A stretch of 64,000 bases of DNA from Pararhizobium arenae (lineage in GTDB: Bacteria > Pseudomonadota > Alphaproteobacteria > Rhizobiales > Rhizobiaceae): contig NZ_MOOY01000004.1 in assembly GCF_001931685.1 (NCBI RefSeq), positions 310,001 to 374,000 on the forward strand. The letters are read 5' to 3'. Of the stretch, positions 29,133 to 37,456 are shown piece after piece; position 1 is the stretch's first letter; the number at the start of each line of letters is the position of its first letter. A program made the position numbers and the translations under genes. Under the pieces are notes generated by a model. That model had not been told where the DNA came from. It saw only the letters and a program-made list of their open reading frames with translations, and searched no databases.

Positions 29133-29582
29133 TCACCCGTCCGCGATCACTCTGCCGTGGGGCGGATGGATGAGCGCATCTTGGTAACCGTTGCCGGAGA
29201 TGGTGCTGCAGAGCTCGAACCATTCGCAGCCGGCACAGGCTGTCCGGGTATCTCCTGCCGCGAAGCCGGCACGCATCCGCTCGATCAGGGACGGTCGGGG
29301 TTCGATCAGGGTGCCTGCCGAAAGGGCAAGATCGAGAATGCGGCCGACATCTTCGGCTGCCTTGATGTCGCGCCTGCCCACGCTCTCATGGTGGCAATGG
29401 GATTCTCTTTCATGAAGAAGCGGCGCGCAGATATCGTCCGGTCCATCGACAATCAGGATTTCTTCCCCGGCAGAAAGCCGCGCCGCGATCCGATCGTAGT
29501 TGGCGACGAAGGTGGGGGTATATCCCTTGCCGACATAGGTGAGCAGGCAGAGGAGGTGGTGCGCGCGCAGGCGAACGGTCAT
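29133..29582 (-). CDS. DUF1284 domain protein
   Basis: Uncharacterised cytoplasmic protein of 149 residues. The N-terminus VRLRAHHLLCLLTYVGKGYTP and the cysteine-containing end CAGCEWFELC match DUF1284; together with the CHHES stretch these cysteines and histidines suggest a bound metal. No function is assigned to the family. It is about 100 bases upstream of rsmI on the same strand. The 295 bases between it and dnaN hold the divergent promoters; I see no further gene there. Confidence 0.8.
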   Translation of the reverse strand: MTVRLRAHHLLCLLTYVGKGYTPTFVANYDRIAARLSAGEEILIVDGPDDICAPLLHERESHCHHESVGRRDIKAAEDVGRILDLALSAGTLIEPRPSLIERMRAGFAAGDTRTACAGCEWFELCSTISGNGYQDALIHPPHGRVIADG

Positions 29583-29877
29583 CTGTCGGGGGTACGCTGC
29601 CCGGGGCGGACGCTCGGGGCTGAGGTGTCAGGTTTGGCTTTCATCATGCCGCACAGATAATGAAGGATGGCGATCCCGTCGAGCGGGTGTTGCTGTGGGA
29701 TACTGGGGACGAGCGCCCATTCCGGCCCCAAATCGTCCTTTCTTGCAGGCGATAGCGCTTGCTTTTGGCGGCTTCTTTCTGCCATTTTGCCCGTCCACAT
29801 CTCTGTGGGCCCGATGGGGCGTCTAAGGTAAAGGCCGGGAGGCTTCTTCCGGTGTTCGTTGAAAGCGGTAGCATCCC

Positions 29878-30996
29878 ATGCGTATTACGATCGAGCGGTC
29901 CAATCTCCTGAAGTCGCTGAACCACGTTCACCGCGTGGTCGAGCGTCGCAACACCATTCCGATCCTCTCGAACGTGCTGTTGCGTGCCGATGGCGCTAGC
30001 CTCGACATGAAGGCGACCGACCTCGATCTCGAAATCACCGAAGCGACGCCTGCCCAAGTGGAGCAACCCGGCGCGACGACGGTGCCGGCGCATCTGCTCT
30101 ACGACATCGTGCGCAAGCTGTCCGATGGCTCCGAGGTTGCTCTTGCCACCAACACCGAAGGCACGGCGATGACGGTGCAATCGGGCCGCTCGAAATTCTC
30201 GTTGCAGTGCCTGCCGCAATCCGATTTTCCGGACCTTACGGCCGGCGCCTTCAGCCATACTTTCCGCATCAAGGCGACGGACCTGAAGATGCTGATCGAT
30301 CGCACGCAGTTTGCGATCTCCACGGAAGAGACGCGCTATTACCTCAACGGCATCTATATCCACACGATCGAAAGCAAGGGCCAGCTGAAGCTGCGTGCCG
30401 TTGCAACCGACGGGCATCGTCTCGCCCGCGCCGATATCGAGGCGCCGTCGGGCTCGGAAGGCATGCCGGGTATCATCATTCCGCGCAAGACCGTCAGCGA
30501 ATTGCAGAAGCTGGTCGACAACCCCGACGTCGTCGTGACCGTCGAAGTGTCGGACGCCAAGATCCGCCTCACCATCGGCTCGATCGTCATGACCTCGAAG
30601 CTGATCGACGGCACCTTCCCGGATTACCAGCGCGTCATCCCCGCCAACAACGAGAAGGAGCTGAAGATTGACTGCCAGTCCTTCGCCCAGGCCGTCGATC
30701 GCGTTTCCACCATTTCGTCCGAGCGCGGCCGCGCCGTAAAACTCTCGCTCACCGACGGGCAGCTGACGCTGACCGTCAACAACCCGGATTCGGGAAGTGC
30801 GACGGAAGAACTGCCGGTGGGCTATGAAAGCGACCCGCTGGAAATCGGCTTCAACGCCAAGTACCTGCTCGATATCACCGCTCAGCTTTCCGGCGACGAG
30901 GCCGTGTTCATGCTGGCCGATCCGGGCTCGCCGACGCTGGTGCGCGATCTTGCCGGCGATGATGCTTTGTACGTCCTGATGCCCATGCGCGTCTAG
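29878..30996 (+). CDS. dnaN: DNA polymerase III beta subunit (sliding clamp) DnaN
   Basis: Ring-shaped processivity factor that tethers DNA polymerase III. The 372 residues divide into three clamp domains of about 120 each. It begins MRITIERSNLLKSLNHVHRV, with ERRNTIPILSNVLL, and ends with the clamp terminus DALYVLMPMRV. As in other rhizobia it is not next to dnaA in this window. A G+C-rich palindromic element begins 39 bases after the stop. Confidence 0.97.
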   Translation: MRITIERSNLLKSLNHVHRVVERRNTIPILSNVLLRADGASLDMKATDLDLEITEATPAQVEQPGATTVPAHLLYDIVRKLSDGSEVALATNTEGTAMTVQSGRSKFSLQCLPQSDFPDLTAGAFSHTFRIKATDLKMLIDRTQFAISTEETRYYLNGIYIHTIESKGQLKLRAVATDGHRLARADIEAPSGSEGMPGIIIPRKTVSELQKLVDNPDVVVTVEVSDAKIRLTIGSIVMTSKLIDGTFPDYQRVIPANNEKELKIDCQSFAQAVDRVSTISSERGRAVKLSLTDGQLTLTVNNPDSGSATEELPVGYESDPLEIGFNAKYLLDITAQLSGDEAVFMLADPGSPTLVRDLAGDDALYVLMPMRV

Positions 30997-31034
30997 CATT
31001 CAGCCCAGGCTGGTCTGCACAGACTGCGGCGCGT

Positions 31035-31152
31035 CCTTCTCCCCGCGCGCGGGGAGAAGGTACCCGAAGGGCGGATGAGGGGCCAAAGCCGCAAGGTTTT
31101 CGGAGGAGGACAGTTTCGCCCCTCACCCTCTCCCCGCATGCGGGGAGAGGGG
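31035..31152. repeat. RIME-like palindromic element downstream of dnaN
   Basis: Left hairpin CCTTCTCCCCG-cgcg-CGGGGAGAAGG followed by TACCCGAAGGGCGGATGAGG, right part CGCCCCTCACC then CTCTCCCCG-catg-CGGGGAGAG. The 25 or so bases just before it (30996-31020, GCATTCAGCCCA and GGTCTGCA) resemble the start of the palindrome at 43581. Confidence 0.85.
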
Positions 31153-31328
31153 ACTACTGTCGTTGCCGTTTGCCCTTTTAGCCGGCGAAGCAGATTTACG
31201 GAATTCCCGACATTTAACGACGCGGAAAGACTTGTTTTTGTCGCAAAGCACGTCAAATATTCGGTACGTCGAATACGCTGCATGAGGGCGGCGGGTTCTG
31301 CGGGGCTCAATGGCTCGCGGGGAGAAAA

Positions 31329-31925
31329 ATGAATTTTCGTCTGAAGCAGCGTTTCGAACAGAAATTTGACGAGGAAATCCGGTTCTTCAAGGGCTGGAAG
31401 CAGAACATGAAGGCGGTCGGCTCGATTATCCCGACCTCCGGCGTGACCGCCCGGCGCATGGCGAGCGTCGTCAATCCCCATTCGGGCCTGCCGGTTCTCG
31501 AGCTCGGCCCCGGAACCGGCGTGATCACCAAGGCAATCCTCGAAAAGGGCGTGAAGCCGGAAAACCTGTTCTCGGTCGAGTTCTCGACGGATTTCTACGA
31601 GCATCTGATCGGCCGCTTCCCCGAGGTGAATTTCATCAACGGCGATGCCTTCGATCTCTCCACGACGCTCGGCGAACACAGGGACCGGCAGTTCGACTGC
31701 GTGATCTCGGCGGTACCGCTTCTGAATTTCCCGATGTATCGCCGCGTGGCGCTGATCGAGGACCTGTTGAAGCGAATCCCTGTCGGCCGTCCGGTCATCC
31801 AGATTTCCTACGGGCCGCTTTCGCCGATCGTCGCGCTGCCGGATCGCTACCAGATCTCCCATTATGATTTTGTCGTGCGCAATATTCCGCCAGCGCAGCT
31901 CTGGATCTACCGCAAGGCGCATTGA
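31329..31925 (+). CDS. pmtA: Phospholipid N-methyltransferase PmtA
   Basis: Converts phosphatidylethanolamine to phosphatidylcholine with three SAM-dependent methylations at the inner membrane. The 198-residue protein is of the Sinorhizobium type, with the N-terminal amphipathic stretch FDEEIRFFKGWKQNMKAVGS and SAM motif VLELGPGTGVITKAIL, then FSVEFSTDFYEHLIGRFP. The end LPDRYQISHYDFVVRNIPPA is family-typical. A gene of this class is a marker of Rhizobiaceae. It precedes the histidine-phosphatase gene by six bases. Confidence 0.93.
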   Translation: MNFRLKQRFEQKFDEEIRFFKGWKQNMKAVGSIIPTSGVTARRMASVVNPHSGLPVLELGPGTGVITKAILEKGVKPENLFSVEFSTDFYEHLIGRFPEVNFINGDAFDLSTTLGEHRDRQFDCVISAVPLLNFPMYRRVALIEDLLKRIPVGRPVIQISYGPLSPIVALPDRYQISHYDFVVRNIPPAQLWIYRKAH

Positions 31926-31931
31926 CGGCCC

Positions 31932-32513
31932 ATGTTTGCCGTTTACATCACCCACCCGCAGGTGCGGATAGACCCTGCCGTTGCGGTGCCGCAATGGGGG
32001 CTGTCCGAGCTTGGCGTCGCGCGGGCGCGGCAGACGGCCGGGCATGGCTGGGTGCGTGACATAGGCCGGTTTTTGTCGAGCGATGAGGTGAAGGCCAAGG
32101 AGACGGCGGCGATCCTTGCAGACGGGCGGCCTGTCGAAATTCTTGAGCACTCCGGGGAGAACGACCGCTCGGCGACGGGCTTTCTGAAGCCCGATGCCTT
32201 CGAGGACGCGGCGGACTGGTTCTTTGCCAACCCCACGGAAAGCTTTCGCGGCTGGGAAAGGGCGGTGGATGCGCAGGCGCGGATCGTATCGGCGGTTTTC
32301 GGCGCGCTGGAGACGCATGATCCAGCCGTTCCGGTCGCTTTCGTTGGGCATGGCGGGGTCGGCACGCTCTTGAAATGCCATCTGGCCGGTGTGCCGATCG
32401 CGCGCCACGACCAGCCGGCGGGCGGCGGCAATCTCTTTGCATTTTCCCTTGCGGATCGAGCGCTCGCATGCGACTGGACCCCCATCGAAACATGGCGGGG
32501 ATGGATGGCATGA
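31932..32513 (+). CDS. Histidine phosphatase-fold protein with altered RHG motif
   Basis: SixA/phosphoglycerate mutase-like protein of 193 residues. The N-terminal strand reads [12 protein letters not shown], so the catalytic His8 is kept but the family's RHG is THP. The second histidine is present in AFVGHGGVG (His140), and [11 protein letters not shown] matches the usual SxxxRAxETA segment with Lys for Arg. Reduced or changed phosphatase activity is possible. It lies between pmtA and pyrF, and its stop overlaps the pyrF start as ATGA. Confidence 0.8.
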   Translation: MFAVYITHPQVRIDPAVAVPQWGLSELGVARARQTAGHGWVRDIGRFLSSDEVKAKETAAILADGRPVEILEHSGENDRSATGFLKPDAFEDAADWFFANPTESFRGWERAVDAQARIVSAVFGALETHDPAVPVAFVGHGGVGTLLKCHLAGVPIARHDQPAGGGNLFAFSLADRALACDWTPIETWRGWMA

Positions 32514-33211
32514 CAAGTGCACGCGACAGGCTGATCGTTGGTCTCGATATTCCGACAATCGGCGAAGCGGAAAAGATCGTGGCCACGATCGGCGACGAGG
32601 CGATCTTCTACAAGATCGGCTACCAGCTGGTCTTCGCCGGTGGTCTGGAATTCGCTAGCGATCTCGCCAAGAGCGGGAAAAACGTCTTCCTCGACATGAA
32701 GCTGCTCGACATCGACAACACGGTGGCCAAGGGCGTGGAAAACATCGCCAGGATGGGCATGTCGATGCTGACGATGCACGCCTATCCCAAGGCGATGAAG
32801 GCGGCGGTCGAGGCGGCGAAAGGCTCCGGCCTTTGCCTGCTCGGCGTGACCGTCCTGACCTCGATGGATGCCGCGGATGTGAAAGATGCGGGTTACGCTC
32901 TTGATCCCAAGGCGCTGGTGCTCCGCCGCGCCGAACAGGCACGCGACGCCGGCATGGGCGGCATCGTTTGCTCGGCAGAGGAAGCGGCTGCGGTGCGCGG
33001 CATCGTCGGGCCGGATATGGCTGTCGTGACGCCGGGCATCCGGCCGACAGGCAGCGACCACGGCGACCAGAAGCGGGTGATGACACCGGGCGATGCGCTG
33101 GCCGCCGGATCGAGCCACCTCGTCGTCGGCCGCCCGATCGTCAAGGCCGCCGACCCGCTGGCGGCGGTGAAAGCGATTGTCGCGGAGATGGATGCGGCGT
33201 TGAAGGGGTAA
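32510..33211 (+). CDS. pyrF: Orotidine 5'-phosphate decarboxylase PyrF
   Basis: Last step of UMP synthesis. A TIM-barrel enzyme of 233 residues: [13 protein letters not shown] at the start, the catalytic D-K-D set in [40 protein letters not shown] and the phosphate-binding [12 protein letters not shown]. The start at 32510 gives a four-base overlap with the preceding stop; two further in-frame ATGs just upstream (32492, 32501) are possible but lengthen the protein beyond the family. Confidence 0.96.
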   Translation: MTSARDRLIVGLDIPTIGEAEKIVATIGDEAIFYKIGYQLVFAGGLEFASDLAKSGKNVFLDMKLLDIDNTVAKGVENIARMGMSMLTMHAYPKAMKAAVEAAKGSGLCLLGVTVLTSMDAADVKDAGYALDPKALVLRRAEQARDAGMGGIVCSAEEAAAVRGIVGPDMAVVTPGIRPTGSDHGDQKRVMTPGDALAAGSSHLVVGRPIVKAADPLAAVKAIVAEMDAALKG

Positions 33212-33247
33212 GTATGAGGTGGGATGCCTTTGGGCGTCTTGCTCCTT

Positions 33248-33355
33248 ATGACGGAAAATATCCGCTTTGAGACACGTTCGGGTGCTGTGGAATGGCTGCG
33301 CCAACGCGGTTACAGCCTTTCCAGATCATCGTCCGGCCGAACAGCGTTGCTTTAG
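33248..33355 (+). pseudogene. Possible truncated gene remnant after pyrF
   Basis: A 35-codon frame starting ATG ACG GAA and reading TENIRFETRSGAVEWLRQRG at the N-terminus, then stopping at TAG. The first 20 residues look like a normal cytoplasmic protein start, and the tail (serine-arginine rich) looks degenerate. It stops exactly where the hypothetical gene on the opposite strand ends, so it may be a gene whose rest was lost when the accessory pocket entered. No ribosome site is clear. Confidence 0.25.
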
Positions 33356-33795
33356 CGCCAGTCTTGGCTCGACGGTCCGAAGCGATCAGCTCTGCGATAT
33401 TCTCTCGATGGGTTATGCGGTCTGACGATTAGGGTGCGTCTACTGGAATAGCTTCTCCCAAGATCAGATATGATGGTCAAATCGCATTGAATTTTCCTTG
33501 GATCGATTATGGCGAGGCGCACAATGGCGTCCGCGAGCCAGCTGAGCGGCATCGCATTCGATGCCATCATTCTTAGAACAGTGGTTTTATAAAACTTTGA
33601 TGCGAGTTCGAACGGCCCATTCTCTGGCGGATTGATGTCGCTTGCCAAATGTAACTCAATTTGATGCTGTTCCATCCGCTCAAGGAACGATCGATATTGG
33701 CCCAAGGCCCAGTACCCGTCGAGATCATTATACCTGCTGACAAACGTCTCAAGAACATCATGGGAGATACCCCGAAACTGGCTTCGGCGCGCCAT
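33352..33795 (-). CDS. Hypothetical protein
   Basis: 147 residues, not recognised. The first 90 residues look like a folded helical protein (VLETFVSRYNDLDGYWALGQ, FLERMEQHQIELHLASDI, MLSWLADAI-like segment with PLSWLADAIVRLA). The last 35 residues are rich in Arg and Ser and could be out-of-frame tail. The stretch 33400-33900 is visibly richer in A and T than its neighbours and uses less biased codons, which suggests recent acquisition. Confidence 0.45.
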   Translation of the reverse strand: MARRSQFRGISHDVLETFVSRYNDLDGYWALGQYRSFLERMEQHQIELHLASDINPPENGPFELASKFYKTTVLRMMASNAMPLSWLADAIVRLAIIDPRKIQCDLTIISDLGRSYSSRRTLIVRPHNPSREYRRADRFGPSSQDWR

Positions 33796-33951
33796 TTTAT
33801 GCTATCCGTTAAATTGAACGATCTGCACGTTTCAGCGGTGCAAAAGGACCATCATAAAGGTTACTCGGATTCTGTTCATAGAGTACCTCTTCGGTAAGAT
33901 TCAAGAACCTGATGATGCGCTGAATGGGTGAACGCCAGGCTCGCCTTGGTT

Positions 33952-34584
33952 TCAAGCCTTTCGCAGCGCTGACAGGTCGCCTTCCGTCAGGGCGACCAGA
34001 TTGGCTTCGATCTTGTCCAGCGGCCAATCCCACCAGGCGATTTCGAGAAGTTCCGCGATGACTTCTTGCGGATAGCGCATCCGGAGGACGGTTGCCGGAT
34101 TTCCGCCGACAACGGCATAGGGCGGGACGTTTCGGGCAACGACCGAAGCCGCGGCAACAATCGCGCCGGTACCAATCTGCACGCCCGGCATGATCGCGGC
34201 GACATGGCCGATCCAGACATCGTGGCCGACAATCGTATCCCTTACCGGCAAGTCCTTGTAGCCGAAGGTTTCTGGCTTGAAGATGCGGAAGGGATAGGTG
34301 CTGAAGCCGCTCATCGGGTGATTGGCCGAGCTGGTAATGAAGTAGCTGCCCCGCGCGATTTGTACGAATTTGCCGATCACAAGCCGTTCCCGACAGCCGT
34401 GGCCGAGGTACGGGGCGAGTATTTGGGCTGTGTCTTCAGGCTTTTCGGAATGCGTGAAATAGCTGTAATCGCCCACTTCGATGCGCGGATGGTCGATGAC
34501 GTTCTTCAGGTGGACGGTATCGCGATAGACAGTGCCATCCGGCAGGACAATCGGATGAATGGCGTCTGCGTCGAGAAGTGGCAT
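33952..34584 (-). CDS. CatB-related O-acetyltransferase (xenobiotic acetyltransferase family)
   Basis: Left-handed beta-helix acetyltransferase of 210 residues in the Vat/CatB group. Typical segments are VGDYSYFTHSE, LVIGKFVQIARGSYF, ITSSANHPMSGFSTYPF (catalytic His in the NHP motif), VGHDVWIGHVAAIMPGVQIGTGAI and YAVVGGNPATVLRMRY. Family members acetylate chloramphenicol, streptogramins or sugar groups; the real substrate is not evident and resistance should not be assumed. It sits in the accessory pocket, divergent from the MAPEG gene. Confidence 0.85.
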   Translation of the reverse strand: MPLLDADAIHPIVLPDGTVYRDTVHLKNVIDHPRIEVGDYSYFTHSEKPEDTAQILAPYLGHGCRERLVIGKFVQIARGSYFITSSANHPMSGFSTYPFRIFKPETFGYKDLPVRDTIVGHDVWIGHVAAIMPGVQIGTGAIVAAASVVARNVPPYAVVGGNPATVLRMRYPQEVIAELLEIAWWDWPLDKIEANLVALTEGDLSALRKA

Positions 34585-34812
34585 GGAACTCCCTTCCGTG
34601 AAACGGCAGCCTGATCTTGGTCAGAAGCCTACTGTCTGGCATCGCCGGGATCGATGGCTTCAGACAAATGCTTTCATGAAATATCTGAATGGAAGCAGCG
34701 ACCGGGATCGACCGGCAATGCTTCCATCTCGGGCACAGCGACAGCAAGCTTTCAAAGCCTTGATGTGCTGTTACGATGCGGCGTATCGCAACACTGGCTG
34801 GGCCCATCACTG

Positions 34813-35355
34813 ATGCTTACCGAAAAACAGCGCGGGGTCTTGAGGGGTATGATGGGCGGCCTGATCGCCGCCTTGCTCGCCCTTTCGCTCGCGATCATTC
34901 TCGCGCCAGACGCTTTTCTTCCGGATGACGAGACGGCCCTGTCGGCAATTTTACATGCCCTTCGGTGGGATGCCCTCGTGGTAGTGTGGCTTGCCGCGAG
35001 CATAGCGGCTCTGGCGCGGCACCGGTTCTTCAATCCTTCGGATATCGATGGCGGGGGGCTCACCGAGGGTACGTCTACCGCAAAGGTTCTCCAGTCGATG
35101 CTTCAGAATACGCTGGAACAGGTGGTGCTGGCACTTGCGACCCATCTTCTATGGGCAGCCGTCATGCCATGGCGGTGGCAAGCGGCAATTCCCGTGGCGG
35201 TAATGCTGTTCTTTCTTGGTCGTGCCCTTTTCTGGCGGGGCTATGGGCATGGGGCACCGGCCCGTGCACTCGGCTTCGCCCTGACTTTTTATCCCACGGT
35301 CGTCATGCTTTTTGGCGTCGTCGTGAACCTCGTCTGGATGGCAATCACCGGCTAA
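34813..35355 (+). CDS. MAPEG family membrane protein
   Basis: Membrane protein of 180 residues with about four hydrophobic segments. The core NPSDIDGGGLTEGTSTAKV then LQNTLEQVVLALATHLLW is the MAPEG signature (membrane-associated proteins in eicosanoid and glutathione metabolism). Bacterial members are largely uncharacterised. The ATG at 34813 was chosen because the upstream extension lacks hydrophobic or family sequence. It converges on the next small gene with a 16-base gap. Confidence 0.78.
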   Translation: MLTEKQRGVLRGMMGGLIAALLALSLAIILAPDAFLPDDETALSAILHALRWDALVVVWLAASIAALARHRFFNPSDIDGGGLTEGTSTAKVLQSMLQNTLEQVVLALATHLLWAAVMPWRWQAAIPVAVMLFFLGRALFWRGYGHGAPARALGFALTFYPTVVMLFGVVVNLVWMAITG

Positions 35356-35371
35356 TCACCGGGGCCTTAGC

Positions 35372-35677
35372 TCAGATCCCCGAGCCGTCGAGTTCCTCGT
35401 CGTCCTTGCCTGCCCAGGCGGGCGGCATTGTCATCTGGTCGAGGTTGGCCGAGGGCATCGGCATCCAGCATTTCAGTTCCGGCTCCGCATATTCAATGAT
35501 CCGGCCGGGGGCGGAATCGGAGGAGCGCCAGGCTTCGCCGCCGTATCGATCGCCATGCGACCAGTAGGCGACATCGACAGCACCCGGTCCCTGTTCGGTC
35601 GCGCGGATCGTGACCAGGATACGGCTGCCGTCTCTCGGCGCGGTTCGCATCTGTCGCCAGGGGCCCAGGTTTTCCAT
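35372..35677 (-). CDS. Small DUF551-like hypothetical protein
   Basis: 101 residues. The segments WRQMRTAPRDGSRILVTI, AVDVAYWSHGD and ELKCWMPMPSANL follow the pattern of DUF551-type proteins (a short MPxDG-ILV strand, a Trp-containing centre and a W-P-MP end) often found in phages and rhizobia. Function is unknown. It is part of the 33-37 kb accessory pocket. Confidence 0.6.
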   Translation of the reverse strand: MENLGPWRQMRTAPRDGSRILVTIRATEQGPGAVDVAYWSHGDRYGGEAWRSSDSAPGRIIEYAEPELKCWMPMPSANLDQMTMPPAWAGKDDEELDGSGI

Positions 35678-35835
35678 CGTCGTCTCCTCCGTCCGAGATG
35701 ATCAAGTGTCGCCTTGCGCAGAGGTACGGTCAACTCGTTGTTTTCAGAACAAGGCGGTGTCGATTGCCCGGCGTCCCGTTCGGGCCCGCGGACGCACGAC
35801 ATTCGCCCGTCCGGTCCCATCGCAACCGGGCCATC

Positions 35836-36942
35836 CTATTCCGCTGTGTTGCCCTTGACCGTGTTCGTTCGGTCATCGTCGCGGATCAGCGAGAGAGCGC
35901 CGCCCTTCAGCGTGTTGCCGGAGACCGTGTTGTTGTCTGCAAAATCCCTGGCGCTCAATCCGCTGCCGAAGGGGGCGGAGGGGGCTGTCAGGCAATAGAG
36001 GCGGGCGCCGTTGCGGGAGTTGAGCCAGACGGCAGGCTCGGCGTCGCGGCTGCCTTTCGGATAGGAGAAGATATTGCCGGCGATCTCGTTGCGCTGCGGT
36101 TTCTGGTGGCGGATGGTGCCGCCTTCGCCGCAGTTGCGATAGACGAAGATGCCGCCGTTCATCGGGTTGTTGAAGCTGTTGCCGACAATTCGGTTATGGG
36201 CCGAGCCGTCGATGGCGATCTGCTCGCGGTGGTCGGTGCGGACGGAAAAGCTGTTGTCGAGGATGGCGTTCTCAGCAGATTCCGAATCCAGATAGAGCGC
36301 GGTGCCGTCGCTTTTGCCTTGAAACCGGGAATTTCTGACAGTCAGGCCGGTGATGCCAGGGCCGGCATAGAGGGGGATCTGGCCATCGGCGACGAACGTC
36401 ATTGCTTCGAGAACGATGTTTTTCGGGGCGGCTTGCTGGGCGTTTTTCGTGTGGTCGGCTTTCAGGGATGAGAGGCGAACCTCTTCGGTCTGGCCGTTTC
36501 GACCAAGGCCCTGAAGGCGAATGGCGCCTTTGACGACGCAGTTCCTGACGGTGATGTCGGTGGGAACGCTCCAGCGGCCATCCTTGGTCTTTGTCGAGCG
36601 GATCTGGACCGTCGGCCGGCCGTAATTGACCGTGCCGCGGGAGGTGTCGAGTGTGGCGCCAGCGCAGTCTATGGTAATGCCGGATGCCCGTTCGCCGGAG
36701 AGGATCAGTCGCTTGCTGATGACGTCGGCTTTGTCGAGCGTGAGCGAGCAGCGGATTTCGACGGCGGCCTTTTCCTTCGAGGCGGGCTCGCGCAGGGCGG
36801 CGTACTGTTTTGGAGAGCAGGCGGCGATGGCGGGTTTCGTCTCTGCGCGTGCCGAGAGGACGGCGGCTGGCAGAACGGCGGCAAGCGTCAGGATTGCGAT
36901 CGATAAAGCCGATGTTTTCCGCATGTTATGCAAGCCTGCCAT
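35836..36942 (-). CDS. Exported right-handed beta-helix protein
   Basis: 368 residues with a signal peptide (RKTSALSIAILTLAAVLPAA, cleavage near ARAETK). The rest shows the irregular 22-25 residue repeats of a parallel beta helix of the NosD/pectate-lyase type, rich in N-x-I/V turns (ITVRNCVVKGAI, LTVRNSRFQGKS, ENAILDNSFSV, HNRIVGNSFNN, NEIAGNIF, NNTVSGNTLKG). Conserved cysteines suggest periplasmic disulphides. Substrate is unknown; a polysaccharide is likely for the fold. ATGs at 36942 and 36924 are both possible starts. Confidence 0.7.
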   Translation of the reverse strand: MAGLHNMRKTSALSIAILTLAAVLPAAVLSARAETKPAIAACSPKQYAALREPASKEKAAVEIRCSLTLDKADVISKRLILSGERASGITIDCAGATLDTSRGTVNYGRPTVQIRSTKTKDGRWSVPTDITVRNCVVKGAIRLQGLGRNGQTEEVRLSSLKADHTKNAQQAAPKNIVLEAMTFVADGQIPLYAGPGITGLTVRNSRFQGKSDGTALYLDSESAENAILDNSFSVRTDHREQIAIDGSAHNRIVGNSFNNPMNGGIFVYRNCGEGGTIRHQKPQRNEIAGNIFSYPKGSRDAEPAVWLNSRNGARLYCLTAPSAPFGSGLSARDFADNNTVSGNTLKGGALSLIRDDDRTNTVKGNTAE

Positions 36943-37034
36943 TATAAGTTTTCCGATTGGTCGGTGCTTGACCGCACCCGTGATTTGCCGGATCACAGTA
37001 ATCCCATGCTTGCGGCGATAAAGAGGAGAAGGCA

Positions 37035-37322
37035 ATGGCAAAGGGATACTGGATTGCGCGCGTCGATGTTCGCGATGCCGAACGCTACAAGGATTATGTC
37101 GCAGCCGCCAAGCCGGCCTTTGAAAAATACGGGGCCAATTTCCTGGCGCGTGGCGGGGAATATGAGCGGCTGGAAGGGCAGGTCCGGGCACGCAATGTGG
37201 TGATCGAGTTTCCCTCGCTGAAGGCGGCGCATGACTGCTATCACTCGCCTGAGTACCAGATCGCGGCGGCCATCCGGCAACAGGTTGCCGATGCCGAGAT
37301 GGTGATCGTCGAAGGCGTGTGA
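37035..37322 (+). CDS. DUF1330 domain protein
   Basis: Small alpha/beta-barrel (ferredoxin-like dimeric) protein of 95 residues. KGYWIARVDVRDAERYKDYV, GGEYERLEGQVRARNVVIEF and YHSPEYQIAAAIRQQVADAE match DUF1330. Function of the family is unknown. AGGAG lies just before the ATG. It marks the return to conserved housekeeping sequence after the accessory pocket. Confidence 0.88.
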   Translation: MAKGYWIARVDVRDAERYKDYVAAAKPAFEKYGANFLARGGEYERLEGQVRARNVVIEFPSLKAAHDCYHSPEYQIAAAIRQQVADAEMVIVEGV

Positions 37323-37456
37323 TCGATCTTAACAAGCCGCGTCTTTTCGCGGCGCAAAACCCTGTCGGATAAGCCTTCACCTTGGCTGGCGATTGGGCTA
37401 TGTAGCCGTAAGTTACCAAGCAACGCGCCCGCGCGATTTTCAGGAGTGCCTGTGCC

